Assembly (NCBI RefSeq): GCF_000747525.1
Contig: NZ_CP009278.1
Span: forward strand, 3,844,001 to 3,908,000
DNA from: Sphingobacterium sp. ML3W
GTDB lineage: Bacteria > Bacteroidota > Bacteroidia > Sphingobacteriales > Sphingobacteriaceae
Length of the DNA: 64,000 nucleotides
Direction of reading: 5' to 3'
Below are positions 10,237 through 19,788 of this stretch, in pieces (the first letter of the stretch is position 1; each line of letters opens with the position of its first letter). The notes below the pieces were generated by a model. The model saw nothing but the letters and a program-made list of their open reading frames with translations. It ran no database searches and was not told the DNA's origin. The translations under genes and the position numbers were made by a program.

Positions 10237-10680
10237 ATGTCGATCATACCACTACAACTTTTACAATTACAGGAACAAGGCACTCATATCTTAGTTGAAG
10301 TCATGTTGTTTGATACGGTTCATCTGATGGTGTTGGATACAGGGGCTTCAAAAACAGTTTTTGATAAAAACCAATTGGAACAGATTCATGCCGAACAATT
10401 CCAACTGGAAACAACAGATACCTTATCAACAGGTCTCGGAACCAATACAATGCAAAGCTTTCTTATACAGATTCCAATTTTCAAAATCCAAGACTGGAGC
10501 ATCAAAAATTATAAAGCTGCAGTTTTAGATCTGAGTTCTATCAACTATGCATACGAACAGATGAACTTGCAACCTGTCATTGGTGTTATAGGTGGTGATA
10601 TTTTAGCCCCTTATGGCGCTATCATCGATTACAAGAAAAAAACGCTCAAATTGCTTAAAAGAAGGTTAAAACTTAAATAA
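10237..10680 (+). CDS. Retropepsin-like aspartic protease (clan AA)
   Basis: 147 residues, one aspartic-protease half as expected for a homodimeric retropepsin-like enzyme. The catalytic motif is VLDTGAS with Asp34, followed by a glycine-rich flap region (TGLGTNTMQSF) and the second hydrophobic-Gly motif VIGGDIL before a basic C-terminus (KKKTLKLLKRRLKLK). No signal peptide is seen, so it is probably cytoplasmic. The substrate is unknown. Its last 15 nt overlap the end of the convergent MFS gene, with no terminator visible between them. Confidence 0.8.
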   Translation: MSIIPLQLLQLQEQGTHILVEVMLFDTVHLMVLDTGASKTVFDKNQLEQIHAEQFQLETTDTLSTGLGTNTMQSFLIQIPIFKIQDWSIKNYKAAVLDLSSINYAYEQMNLQPVIGVIGGDILAPYGAIIDYKKKTLKLLKRRLKLK

Positions 10681-11886
10681 CCTTTTGTGTATATGCAGTC
10701 GCAAATATAAATAGTATGATAAAGCAATCAACACTCCGGCCACACCCATAAAATAAAGTGTGCTTCTAAGACCAAAATAGCTAGCAAAAGCTCCAATCAT
10801 TAAGCTTCCTATTGGAAAAACCCCTTGAAATGCCATCACATAATATGAAATTGCGCGCGCTCTATACATCGGCATCGCATGGGTTTGAATGTAGGTGTTG
10901 ATACTGGAGTTTTGAATCATCATAGCAAAAGAAACAATGGCGGTATACACAAGTGCTAAGACCAATACAGAAGAATGACCTAATAAAAACAAAGCTGCTC
11001 CTAATAATAAAGCTGCCCCCATCACTTGATAGCGCATATTAGTCCCAGACTTCAACCGAGCCATATTAATAGCCCCAATCATCGCCCCAAGCCCTGCAGC
11101 GCTCTCAAACCAAGAAAATGTGGTAGCATCCCCATTAAACATTTCTTTAGCAACAGCAGGCAATAATGAAGTATATGGAATGACCAATAAACTCGAGAAA
11201 GTCATGACAATGATAAGGGAAAAAATATGTGGAGAACGTTTTAGATAGTAGAAACCTTCGACCAGGCCTTGCCAATTACTCCCTTTACTCAAATTGTCTG
11301 CGCTTTCTGTAACATTCATCATCCAAAGTGTAATCAAAACGGGGATAAAACTCAGAAAATTAGTACTGAAACACATCATTTCTCCATAGGTACTCAACAG
11401 TATACCTCCTATTGCTGGCCCCACCATACGTGCAGCATTAAATATAGAAGAATTGAGCGCTATCGCATTGGGTAAATCTTTTCTGTTTTCGACTAAATGC
11501 ACCATGAGTGATTGCCTCCCCAATACATCAAATGCATTAATTACACCTTGCGTAAACCCTAACACAGATAACCAAAGTACGTTCTCTAATTTAAGATAAA
11601 CCAGTAATGTCAAGATACCCGCCTGTATCATTAGACCAATCTGTGTTAGAAAAACAAGCTTGTACTTTTTATGTTTATCGACAAAACTTCCGATAAATGG
11701 GGATAATACCAAAGATGGAAGCAATGATATAAAAGAAACAAAACCCAACCAAAAAACTGAGCCCGTTAATTTATACACCAACCAGCTAATAGCGACCCGC
11801 TGCATCCAAGTTCCCATCAATGAAATCGCTTGACCAATTATATGTAGTCTGAAATTAGGGTACTGAAGCGATCGAAATAACTGCAT
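10666..11886 (-). CDS. MFS transporter, EntS-like exporter family
   Basis: 406 residues from the ATG at 11886. An in-frame ATG at 11967 would add 27 residues, but the conserved start of this family (short basic Leu/Arg stretch, then YPNFRLHIIGQAISLMGTWM) fits the inner start. About 12 membrane helices are visible, with the MFS loop motif GSFVDKHKKYK between helices 2 and 3. The layout resembles the MFS_3/EntS group of exporters for siderophores or drugs. The substrate cannot be read from sequence. The gene is convergent with the retropepsin-like gene (15-nt tail overlap). Confidence 0.82.
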   Translation of the reverse strand: MQLFRSLQYPNFRLHIIGQAISLMGTWMQRVAISWLVYKLTGSVFWLGFVSFISLLPSLVLSPFIGSFVDKHKKYKLVFLTQIGLMIQAGILTLLVYLKLENVLWLSVLGFTQGVINAFDVLGRQSLMVHLVENRKDLPNAIALNSSIFNAARMVGPAIGGILLSTYGEMMCFSTNFLSFIPVLITLWMMNVTESADNLSKGSNWQGLVEGFYYLKRSPHIFSLIIVMTFSSLLVIPYTSLLPAVAKEMFNGDATTFSWFESAAGLGAMIGAINMARLKSGTNMRYQVMGAALLLGAALFLLGHSSVLVLALVYTAIVSFAMMIQNSSINTYIQTHAMPMYRARAISYYVMAFQGVFPIGSLMIGAFASYFGLRSTLYFMGVAGVLIALSYYLYLRLHIHKRLFKF

Positions 11887-11997
11887 ATCAATGAATAATA
11901 GAAGTAAATGAAAGGAGTAAAATAAGTGAACAGGAATTACTAAGCAATATTTGTGCAGTAATTTCAATTCAGCACAAGATTAGTGAATTTTAATCGA

Positions 11998-12005
11998 TAA
12001 CTTTG
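11998..12005 (+). promoter_or_regulatory. Bacteroidota -7 box (TAACTTTG) before the aldolase gene
   Basis: TAACTTTG fits TAnnTTTG exactly and lies 49 nt before the aldolase start. No clear -33 TTTG is seen 19-21 nt upstream. Confidence 0.55.
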
Positions 12006-12054
12006 CCACTTAATGGTAAATAAACCAAACAATTAACAATCAATTCAATACGAG

Positions 12055-12714
12055 ATGAAATTTTTTATTGACACAGCAAACTTAGAGCAAATCAAAGAAG
12101 CACAGGACTTAGGTGTATTAGATGGGGTAACTACAAACCCAAGTTTAATGGCCAAAGAAGGAATCAGTGGGGACGAAAATGTAATCAATCATTACAAAGC
12201 AATCTGTGCTATCGTGGATGGTGATGTAAGTGCAGAGGTAATTTCTACAAATTACGAAGGAATGATCAAAGAAGGCGAAGCACTTGCAAAATTAGATGAC
12301 AAGATTGTTGTTAAAGTCCCTATGATCAAAGATGGTATCAAAGCGATTAAATATTTCAGCAAAAAGGGAATCAAAACAAACTGTACTTTGGTTTTTTCAG
12401 CAGGTCAAGCATTATTAGCTGCTAAAGCTGGAGCAACTTATGTATCACCTTTTATAGGACGTTTAGATGACATTTCGACAGATGGTTTAGGCCTAATTGA
12501 AGAGATTCGTTTGATCTATGATAACTACAGTTTCCCTACCCAGATTTTGGCTGCATCGGTACGTAACAGTGCTCATATCCTAGGTTGCGCTAAAATTGGA
12601 GCTGATGTTATGACAGGTCCTTTATCAGCAATTACAGCTTTATTGAAACACCCTTTAACAGATAGCGGTCTTGCTACTTTCTTAGCTGACCATGCTAAAG
12701 CGGCAGGTAAATAA
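12055..12714 (+). CDS. fsa: Fructose-6-phosphate aldolase / transaldolase-like protein
   Basis: 219 residues, the length of the short transaldolase (TalC/FSA) subfamily. The TIM barrel starts MKFFIDTANLEQI; VTTNPSLMAKEG is the family signature at about 25-36; the Schiff-base lysine is Lys87 in VVKVPM. CTLVFSAGQALLAAKAGA and SPFIGRLDD follow, then ASVRN near 180. Whether it acts as transaldolase in the pentose phosphate pathway or as fructose-6-phosphate aldolase cannot be settled from sequence. The gene appears monocistronic, with its own -7 box upstream and a hairpin terminator downstream. Confidence 0.9.
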   Translation: MKFFIDTANLEQIKEAQDLGVLDGVTTNPSLMAKEGISGDENVINHYKAICAIVDGDVSAEVISTNYEGMIKEGEALAKLDDKIVVKVPMIKDGIKAIKYFSKKGIKTNCTLVFSAGQALLAAKAGATYVSPFIGRLDDISTDGLGLIEEIRLIYDNYSFPTQILAASVRNSAHILGCAKIGADVMTGPLSAITALLKHPLTDSGLATFLADHAKAAGK

Positions 12715-12738
12715 TTTCAGAATAAAACGATTTTAAAA

Positions 12739-12786
12739 GAACGGTCGAAAGTGCGTGTTATACACCTACTTTTGACCGTTTTTTTA
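12739..12786 (+). terminator. Terminator after the aldolase gene
   Basis: A 13-bp stem with one G-T wobble (12740-12752 with 12768-12780) and a 15-nt loop is followed by a T run. Confidence 0.82.
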
Positions 12787-12814
12787 TCTAGGAATAATGA
12801 TGTATTTTTGTCAT

Positions 12815-13273
12815 ATGAGTAAAGAGCAACAACAAGAAAAAACAGCATTTGAAAGTGTCGATTTTGCGGCTTTGCTAAAGCAATATCAACTCAAAGTGAC
12901 ACAACCCAGATTGCGTACTTTGGAAATTATATCTACTAAAAAATCGGCCATATCACAACCCGAATTAGAGAAATTAATAGGTAAAGAAATCGACCGTGTC
13001 ACCCTATATCGCGTACTCTCTTCTTTTGAAGAGAAGGGGATTTTACATAAAATTTTTGACCTGAATGGCACTGCTACTTATGCCCTTTGCTCTACAAATT
13101 GCTCTGAACATGAACATCATGACCAGCATATTCACTTCATCTGTAGACGATGCAATTCCGTTTATTGTATGGAAGAAATCACACTCCCAAGCTTTAATCT
13201 TCCCAAAGGTTATAAGCTCGAAGCTGTAGCGATAAATGCCCTTGGTTTATGTGACCAATGCCAGGAAAAATAA
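12815..13273 (+). CDS. Fur-family transcriptional regulator (Fur/Zur/PerR type)
   Basis: 152 residues from the ATG at 12815. A tandem ATG at 12797 is in frame, but a TATTTTTG promoter box lies between them (12803-12810), which argues for the inner start. The winged helix covers about 15-80 (VTQPRLRTLEIIS, ISQPELEKLIG, DRVTLYRVLSSFEEKGILHK). A His-rich metal site follows (EHEHHDQHIHFIC), with two CxxC pairs (CRRC and CDQC) that should form the structural zinc site. Metal specificity cannot be decided; the short Bacteroidota members of this kind are often annotated simply as transcriptional repressor. The hairpin at 13303-13334 ends the unit. Confidence 0.88.
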   Translation: MSKEQQQEKTAFESVDFAALLKQYQLKVTQPRLRTLEIISTKKSAISQPELEKLIGKEIDRVTLYRVLSSFEEKGILHKIFDLNGTATYALCSTNCSEHEHHDQHIHFICRRCNSVYCMEEITLPSFNLPKGYKLEAVAINALGLCDQCQEK

Positions 13274-13302
13274 AAATATTTGTTGACAATATATTCTAAA
13301 AC

Positions 13303-13334
13303 ATAATGGTTTCATGAAAATTTGAAACCATTAT
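13303..13334 (+). terminator. Hairpin after the Fur-family gene
   Basis: A perfect 12-bp stem (13303-13314 with 13323-13334) closes an 8-nt loop. There is no long T run, so termination is likely but not certain. Confidence 0.6.
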
Positions 13335-13786
13335 ATCTATGGATTGAACAGCCACAAATGCGCGCTAAAAAACAATATAATATATAAGCTAAATTTTAGC
13401 TTAAGGAATTACAACACATTGTAACAAAGGTTATTATAAAAGAATAATAAAGATATTATAAAGGAATAAATTTTTAGCTAAATGAACAATTCTACACTAA
13501 AGTTTGAAATTGACTCCCTACTCCACTTACAGCATCAGAAACATTAAGCATCAATTAATGCAATAATCTGATTACCAAATAATTAACAAAGCTAAAGAAA
13601 ACAATAAATACACTAAATAAAAAACACATAATAAACACCTTAAAAACACCCGTAATTCTAGATTAATATTCGTATCTTGTAAGTGATAAGGCATGAGAAA
13701 TAGCGCAATCAAAGATACCAAAAACATCATGATTCATAGCAACCTTCTCCTCTACTTATAACACGATAAAAAGTAAATAAATACGT
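13335..13786. other. AT-rich gap before rnr, no gene seen
   Basis: About 450 nt with no plausible coding frame. A small perfect hairpin, TAAGCTAAA with TTTAGCTTA (13385-13403), is the only clear structure. A TATCTTG stretch near 13672 is a poor match to the -7 consensus. The rnr promoter is presumably here but cannot be placed. Confidence 0.5.
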
Positions 13787-15916
13787 ATGACGACAAAAAA
13801 AGAAAACCCATATCAAGAGGTTTTGACACAGCTCATCATCGACATCTTTGAGAAGTCAAGCAACAAAGCCCTCAACTACAAACAAGTCGCATCAAAATTG
13901 AACGTTCACGATTCCGATTCTAAAATAGCTATCGCCAATATCTTAACTTCTCAACCCAAAAACAGCCCATTTATAGAGGTTGAAAAAGGGAAGTTTAAAC
14001 TTCGTCAGCTCAAAGTTTACGTAACAGGTAAAGTCGATATGACCGCTGAAGGATCTGCTTATATTATACCCGAAGACGAATTTGAAAATGACATTTTCGT
14101 AGCACCTAGAAAACTACGTCAAGCATTACATGGAGACATCGTTAAGGTACATACATTTGAGAAGAGCAGAGGCCGAAAAAAAGAAGGCGAAGTTGTCGAA
14201 ATTATTCAACGAGCCAAAACAGATTTTACCGGCATCATCAACCTTTCACAAAACTTCGCCTTCTTCATTGCTGATGACAAAAAAATGCTTCATGACATCT
14301 TTATTCCACTTGATAATCTTGTTGGCGCGAAGGATGGCGAAAAGGCTGTAGTCTCCATCATTGACTGGCCTGAAGGAGCTAAAAATCCAATCGGAAAAGT
14401 CAAAACTATTCTAGGTAAAAAGGGAGAAAACAACACCGAGATGAATGCCATCTTGGCAGACTACGGTTTCCCACTAAAATTTCCTAAAAAAGTAGAGGAA
14501 GAAGCAAACGCACTACCAGAAACCTGCTCAAAAGAAGAGATTGCAAAAAGAAGAGATTTTCGAAACATCACCACTTTCACCATTGATCCCGCAGATGCCA
14601 AAGATTTTGATGATGCCATCTCGTTTCAACAACTAGAGAATGGAAATTACGAAATTGGAATTCACATCGCAGACGTCTCCCACTTTGTCATTCCTGAAAC
14701 AGAATTAGACAAAGAAGCATACGAAAGAGGTACTTCTGTGTACTTGGTCGACAGGGTGATTCCTATGCTTCCAGAGCGATTGTCCAATGGCGTGTGCTCA
14801 CTTCGTCCCCACGAGGATAAACTTTGCTTCTCGGCTGTCTTTGAGCTCGATGAGGATGCAAATGTACTAGAACAGTGGTTTGGCAGAACAATCATCCATT
14901 CAGACCGTCGTTTTTCTTATGAAGAAGCGCAAGAGATCATCGAAACAAAAACAGGTGATTTTTCTTCAGAGATCCTAAAACTGAATGAACTTGCTTATAT
15001 CCTCCGCGAACGCAAATTCAAGAATGGCGCAATTGCCTTTGAAAGTGAAGAGGTTAAGTTTATATTGGACGAGAATGGAAAGCCTACAGGTGTCTACACT
15101 AAGGTTAGGAAAGATGCGCATAAGCTTATTGAAGACTTCATGTTACTTGCCAATAGAAAAGTTGCCGAATATATCGGAAAACAAGGAAAAGGTAAAAATA
15201 AATTACCTTTCGTCTACCGTTTTCATGATGTTCCCAATCCGGAAACATTAGCAACGTTTTCACAATTCGCAGCTCGATTTGGACATAAATTAACGATAAA
15301 ATCGGATAAAGAAACGGCCAAATCCTTAAATGCATTAATGACCAAGATTGAAGGTAGCAAAGAACAGAATATGTTAACTTCCCTTGCTATTCGCTCCATG
15401 GCAAAAGCCATATACACGACTAAAGGAACAAGCCATTACGGATTAGCATTTGATTATTATACTCATTTTACATCCCCTATCCGACGTTATCCCGACGTTA
15501 TGGTACATAGGCTCCTAGCTTACTACCTTGATGGCGGAAATAAAATCAATGCCGATCATTACGAGAAGATGTGCGAACATACTTCACAGATGGAAAAGAA
15601 AGCAGCGGAAGCAGAACGCGCTTCGATCAAATACAAACAAGCAGAATTCCTTCAAGAGCAAATTGGAACTGAATACACAGGTATTATCTCTGGCGTGACA
15701 GAATGGGGTATGTATGTGGAAATTCAATCAAATAAATGTGAGGGAATGATCAGGCTTCGCGATATTAACGACGATTTTTATGTCTTGGATGAAAAAAACT
15801 TTGCCATCATTGGGCAACGTAAGAAAAAGAAATATCAATTGGGTGATGAAGTACAGATTAAAGTCAAAAAAGTTGACCTTGACAAACGCCAGATTGACTT
15901 CACCTTAATAAGCTAA
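13787..15916 (+). CDS. rnr: Ribonuclease R (3'-5' exoribonuclease)
   Basis: 709 residues. The order is an N-terminal winged-helix-like segment (about 10-70), cold-shock OB domains, the RNB catalytic domain and a C-terminal S1 domain (GVTEWGMYVEI and on, about 625-708). The catalytic signature DPADAKDFDDA starts at Asp267, with further acidic ligands at Asp273, Asp275 and Asp276. TSPIRRYPDVMVHRLL, typical of RNB proteins, is near residue 565. It degrades structured RNA processively and takes part in rRNA and tRNA quality control. It is monocistronic, with a shared terminator downstream. Confidence 0.95.
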   Translation: MTTKKENPYQEVLTQLIIDIFEKSSNKALNYKQVASKLNVHDSDSKIAIANILTSQPKNSPFIEVEKGKFKLRQLKVYVTGKVDMTAEGSAYIIPEDEFENDIFVAPRKLRQALHGDIVKVHTFEKSRGRKKEGEVVEIIQRAKTDFTGIINLSQNFAFFIADDKKMLHDIFIPLDNLVGAKDGEKAVVSIIDWPEGAKNPIGKVKTILGKKGENNTEMNAILADYGFPLKFPKKVEEEANALPETCSKEEIAKRRDFRNITTFTIDPADAKDFDDAISFQQLENGNYEIGIHIADVSHFVIPETELDKEAYERGTSVYLVDRVIPMLPERLSNGVCSLRPHEDKLCFSAVFELDEDANVLEQWFGRTIIHSDRRFSYEEAQEIIETKTGDFSSEILKLNELAYILRERKFKNGAIAFESEEVKFILDENGKPTGVYTKVRKDAHKLIEDFMLLANRKVAEYIGKQGKGKNKLPFVYRFHDVPNPETLATFSQFAARFGHKLTIKSDKETAKSLNALMTKIEGSKEQNMLTSLAIRSMAKAIYTTKGTSHYGLAFDYYTHFTSPIRRYPDVMVHRLLAYYLDGGNKINADHYEKMCEHTSQMEKKAAEAERASIKYKQAEFLQEQIGTEYTGIISGVTEWGMYVEIQSNKCEGMIRLRDINDDFYVLDEKNFAIIGQRKKKKYQLGDEVQIKVKKVDLDKRQIDFTLIS

Positions 15917-15943
15917 ACTAAGTTTATCAAAAAAAGAAATTTC

Positions 15944-15976
15944 CGCCTCCAAATAAGATGAGACTTTTTGGAGGCG
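15944..15976. terminator. Bidirectional terminator between rnr and the DinB-like gene
   Basis: A perfect 10-bp stem, CGCCTCCAAA with TTTGGAGGCG (15944-15953 and 15967-15976), lies between the two convergent genes. An A run on the left and T-rich sequence around the right arm let it work in both directions. Confidence 0.8.
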
Positions 15977-15997
15977 TATCTATTGCATAAATGAACA

Positions 15998-16570
15998 CTA
16001 ACCATCCAAATGTCGCAACATCTCATCGGTAAAATGTTCCATATGCCTGCCCTGTGTAAACCGCACAGCATTATAAACTCCAGACTCTCCCTTTGGAATA
16101 GATAAGGATCTCCAGTTATTCCCTTTCATCATTTTTCCCAGCATCACAATCTGTCCCACATGATAAGGATAATGTGCCAACTGTCTATTAATAGCCTCTA
16201 TAACAGTATGCCCTTGATTCCGAATATGAACGATCTTACTCAAATCATCAAACTCTAGGGTTTTCAAAGTAGCAAACAGATTTTCCCACGCTTCATTCCA
16301 TTCTAGAAACAACCTTGTTTTGTCTTCGTCTATCAACTCGAACTCAGCATCCCGGTTACGCCATTCTTTTTCACCATCCGAAGTCAAAAAATCCGTAAAA
16401 CGAGACCTCATATTTCCGGAAATATGCTGGATAAGAACAGCAACACTGTTACTCTCCTCATTGTAACGCCAAAACAACTGGCTATCACTCAACTGATTCA
16501 AAGTACTATCAACTAACTGCTTATAGTACAAAAACAATCTCTGAACATCCTCTAAGTAATTCATATACAT
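15998..16570 (-). CDS. DinB-superfamily protein (DUF1572)
   Basis: 190 residues, a single four-helix-bundle domain of the DinB/YfiT superfamily. Metal ligands typical of the fold are visible as His in VLIQHISGN and the pair in LAHYPYHVGQIVML. The motif NWRSLSIPKG near the C-terminus is characteristic of the DUF1572 branch. These proteins are linked to thiol transfer or damage response in other phyla, but no function can be assigned here. An alternative ATG two codons in (Met3) is equally possible. The gene is convergent with rnr. Confidence 0.82.
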   Translation of the reverse strand: MYMNYLEDVQRLFLYYKQLVDSTLNQLSDSQLFWRYNEESNSVAVLIQHISGNMRSRFTDFLTSDGEKEWRNRDAEFELIDEDKTRLFLEWNEAWENLFATLKTLEFDDLSKIVHIRNQGHTVIEAINRQLAHYPYHVGQIVMLGKMMKGNNWRSLSIPKGESGVYNAVRFTQGRHMEHFTDEMLRHLDG

Positions 16571-16712
16571 AGGTTTACATCTTTACAAAAGCAACAACAC
16601 CCACACTGTGCTGAATGAAACTTAAATTTAGCTAGAATAAATGACTTTTTTCTAGCTAGCATAAAAAAGCTGACATTGAGCTGAAAAATCACACTGATAA
16701 TATGCAACTTCA

Positions 16713-17654
16713 CTAAAAGATTAATCGCCTACCTTGTTCTGGGAAAATATAATTTAAAGCTAAAGGGTTATCCTCCATCAACTCCCGCTTAATCTCTTCA
16801 ACTTGACCGGCCTCAGGTTTCATGTGCGTGATGACAACGTTCAGCTCTCGTAAAGCCTCTTTTCCCGTAAATTGAGCTAACTTTTCCATTTCTTCACTTA
16901 AAAGTGCAGGAGTCAAATGGCCAAAAAGTAGTTTTTCAGATTGTGCATTCGGAAATGACACTTCGATCATCAATGCCTTTAGTTGCTTAGCTATTACAAT
17001 TGGTGCAATAGCTTTCCATAAGTATTCCAAATCTTTGGTTCCCTCCACACGATCCGCACCAGTATCTCCTAAGTATAATACGGAAGATCCCGCTATACTT
17101 ACCAAAGCTGCAGAACTTCTCATTGGACTCACATGACTCAAATCAAAAGCCTGTATCGTCATATTGGTGTTTTCTACTGAATCCACCTCTCCTAGATACA
17201 ATCTTTTATATCGATATTTACGAATAGGCAGGGTTCCTTCATTTCCAAAATTAGCCCAAGTAGCATCAATGAAATAATGATTTTTCAATACATCGATCAT
17301 CCCTGGTGTTGCATAGATACTTTTAGGAGCATCAGCAGGTGCATTAATTATCATACCCGCCAAATGGTCTAAATGCCCGTGTGATATAAAATAGCCCTTA
17401 ATATAATCCTTCAACACCCTGGAAGCTGGCTCATTGAATGTTTTTAATGCAATTGCTTTTCTAATACCCGCATTAATAGTCCCTCCATCCAATGCTAAAT
17501 ATGCATTATTTTGGTATTCACCGATTAAATAGGAAGAAAGATTATCTTCATGATTACCTCCATAAACACCTAACGGAACGACTTCAAAAGTTTGACTATA
17601 AGCCGTAGTACAGAATAACATCATAGCAAGTAGAACCGTCTTTCTCATTTCCAT
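16713..17654 (-). CDS. Exported class II 3',5'-cyclic-nucleotide phosphodiesterase (MBL fold)
   Basis: 313 residues with a signal peptide ending near AYSQ (about residue 21), so it is probably periplasmic. The metallo-beta-lactamase fold is shown by HGHLDH with His92, His94, Asp96 and His97, by LSHVSPMRSS, by the metal-binding Asp in YLGDTGAD, and by LFGHLTP and VITHMKPE near the end. The start VVPLGVYGGNHEDNLSSYLI and the combination with EVSFPN are marks of PDEase class II (CpdP/PDE1-like) rather than of beta-lactamases. It should hydrolyse cAMP or cGMP, perhaps as a nutrient or extracellular signal. It stands alone; short inverted repeats at 16629-16658 may end its transcript. Confidence 0.85.
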   Translation of the reverse strand: MEMRKTVLLAMMLFCTTAYSQTFEVVPLGVYGGNHEDNLSSYLIGEYQNNAYLALDGGTINAGIRKAIALKTFNEPASRVLKDYIKGYFISHGHLDHLAGMIINAPADAPKSIYATPGMIDVLKNHYFIDATWANFGNEGTLPIRKYRYKRLYLGEVDSVENTNMTIQAFDLSHVSPMRSSAALVSIAGSSVLYLGDTGADRVEGTKDLEYLWKAIAPIVIAKQLKALMIEVSFPNAQSEKLLFGHLTPALLSEEMEKLAQFTGKEALRELNVVITHMKPEAGQVEEIKRELMEDNPLALNYIFPEQGRRLIF

Positions 17655-17806
17655 ATATCTTATTTAAAAAAACAAAATTACCATAAAAACAATAAACATA
17701 TTTTAAAGTTTCCTGCGGGTAGTCAGAAAATAAGATGATTGAGATTTTAATAGGGGAAATAAATTATTTTGCCCAGATTTGCAACCTACATCAACGAGAA
17801 AAAAAA

Positions 17807-19657
17807 ATGAAATTTAGAAATGACATAGGAGCATTGCGTGCTTTAGCAGTATTAGCAGTAGTTTTTTTCCATTTCAAAATTCCTTACTTCGACGGTGGGT
17901 TTAGCGGAGTGGACATCTTTTTCGTCATCTCTGGATATCTAATGACAAAAATCGTGCTTTCTGGATTCGAAAAACAAAACTTCTCCTTTAAAGAGTTTTA
18001 TATAAAGAGAGCCACCCGAATCATTCCAGCTCTGCTATTCCTCCTTATTGGGGTAATCTTAATAGGAGGTTTTATTTTACTTCCCAACGACTTACAGCAA
18101 CTTGGAAACAACTCCTTCTTCAGTAGCCTCTTTATTTCCAATATCGATTACTATCTCCATAGTGGATATTTTGACATTGCATCCCAGAACAACATACTGC
18201 TACATACCTGGTCACTATCCGTTGAATGGCAATTCTATCTTTTGTTTCCAATATTGCTTTATCCCTTTAGAAATAGCTATTCAGATAATAAAATAAGGTT
18301 TATCGTCTTTTTTAGCAGCCTCACAGCAATATCCGTGGCGTTCAACCACTATTTCAATAATACAAACCCATCTTTCAGCTTTTACATGTTCCCAACTAGA
18401 GCTTGGGAGATGCTCATTGGCGGGCTTGCATTTCTGACCGAGGGACATATACGAAAATCCATAACTTCCCCTTTAAGGAAAATATTAGCTTTTCTTGGAT
18501 ACTGTACCCTGATCACATGCATTCTCACTCTGAACGAGGAAAATATCAGCTGGCCTTCTTACTATACCCTCTTTCCAGTTGTTGCGACATTCTTGATTAT
18601 CGTGACACAGTGTGATTTCAAAGTATTGGCTTTTAAACCTATCCAGTGGATAGGAAAACTATCTTACTCTTTATATTTATGGCATTGGCCAATTTACGTA
18701 TTTTCCATATACCTGGGTTTGAACAAACCCTTCATCACCCTACCCATATTTGTCCTTTCGCTTGCTTTAGCCTGTTTATCATATTATTTCATTGAATCCA
18801 ATAAAAAATTCAATAAAATTCGCTTCACACTGACCTGCACTTCGGGCGTCGTGGCAGCAGCAGCATTAGTCATGTTATTTCCATACAAAGAATTAAAAAC
18901 AAATAAGGAGATACAGCACCTCACCAATTATAATACAAATTACCGAAAACACGATCTTGCCAAACAATTTAGAAAGGGCAGTTGTCACCTTGATATTGAT
19001 AACACCTTCGATCAATACGATGTTGAGTTCTGCGCAAGTATTGATACCACTAAAAGAAATATTCTCCTTCTTGGTGATAGCCATGCGGGCGTTTTTGCAC
19101 AGAGCCTAAAAGAACAGTTAGCAACAGAAGATGCTCACCTATTGCAAGCAACCGTTTCGACCAGCTACCCCCTTCTAGACCCAAAAGGGCCAAAAGCCTC
19201 TTGCGAACTGATCAATTACATGTATCAATCATTTATTCCTAAAAATGCTAAAGATATAGACGAGGTCATTCTCGTTGGATTTTGGGGATCGCAACAATAC
19301 CCAGATGAAACCTTAAAAATCAAACTGCGAGAAGTAATACAATACTTCAAGGACAAAAAAATCCCACTCAAGATGATTGGGCAAACACCAAGTTACACCA
19401 TCATCTTTCCAAACATATTGGCTTTGCAATTAAAAAACAGTAGTATAAGAGAAAAGAATTACGTCGAAGCAAGGTCTACACATATCAATAATTTTCTCAA
19501 GACGTTCGTCTCAGAAGATATTTATATCGACATTTATAATTTACCTGATGTAAAAAAATACAATGGCCAAGACCCATATATGCATGATGACGACCACTTA
19601 TCCAAATACGGAGCCGATCAAATTGTTCGCTATTTATTAAGAAACAAATTGATTTAG
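17807..19657 (+). CDS. OafA/YrhL-type acyltransferase with C-terminal SGNH domain
   Basis: 616 residues from the ATG at 17807. The ATG at 17735 would add 24 polar residues before the conserved DIGALRALAVLAVVFFHF. The N-terminal acyltransferase-3 domain has about 10 membrane helices and includes His22, GGFSGVDIFFVISGYLM and the invariant SLSVEWQFYLLFP. From about residue 375 a soluble SGNH-hydrolase-like domain follows, with LLGDSHAG at about 420 and a DxxH-like HDDDHLSKYG near the end. Such fused proteins O-acetylate surface polysaccharides, moving the acyl group across the inner membrane. No glycan cluster is adjacent, so the acceptor is unknown. Confidence 0.9.
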   Translation: MKFRNDIGALRALAVLAVVFFHFKIPYFDGGFSGVDIFFVISGYLMTKIVLSGFEKQNFSFKEFYIKRATRIIPALLFLLIGVILIGGFILLPNDLQQLGNNSFFSSLFISNIDYYLHSGYFDIASQNNILLHTWSLSVEWQFYLLFPILLYPFRNSYSDNKIRFIVFFSSLTAISVAFNHYFNNTNPSFSFYMFPTRAWEMLIGGLAFLTEGHIRKSITSPLRKILAFLGYCTLITCILTLNEENISWPSYYTLFPVVATFLIIVTQCDFKVLAFKPIQWIGKLSYSLYLWHWPIYVFSIYLGLNKPFITLPIFVLSLALACLSYYFIESNKKFNKIRFTLTCTSGVVAAAALVMLFPYKELKTNKEIQHLTNYNTNYRKHDLAKQFRKGSCHLDIDNTFDQYDVEFCASIDTTKRNILLLGDSHAGVFAQSLKEQLATEDAHLLQATVSTSYPLLDPKGPKASCELINYMYQSFIPKNAKDIDEVILVGFWGSQQYPDETLKIKLREVIQYFKDKKIPLKMIGQTPSYTIIFPNILALQLKNSSIREKNYVEARSTHINNFLKTFVSEDIYIDIYNLPDVKKYNGQDPYMHDDDHLSKYGADQIVRYLLRNKLI

Positions 19658-19709
19658 ATGCTAAGTGCAAGATTCTCAATCAAAATGTGGAAAACTAATG
19701 GTCGATGTA

Positions 19710-19740
19710 TTTCGATTTAACAATAAAATGGTTATCTTTG
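19710..19740 (+). promoter_or_regulatory. Promoter of the str operon
   Basis: TATCTTTG at 19733-19740 fits TAnnTTTG exactly. A near -33 element, TTTC, lies at 19710-19713 with the preferred 19-nt spacer. The leader to rpsL is about 40 nt. Confidence 0.7.
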
Positions 19741-19788
19741 CGAACTTATAATAATTTAAGGAGTAAATTAAATAACAAAATCAGGTAA

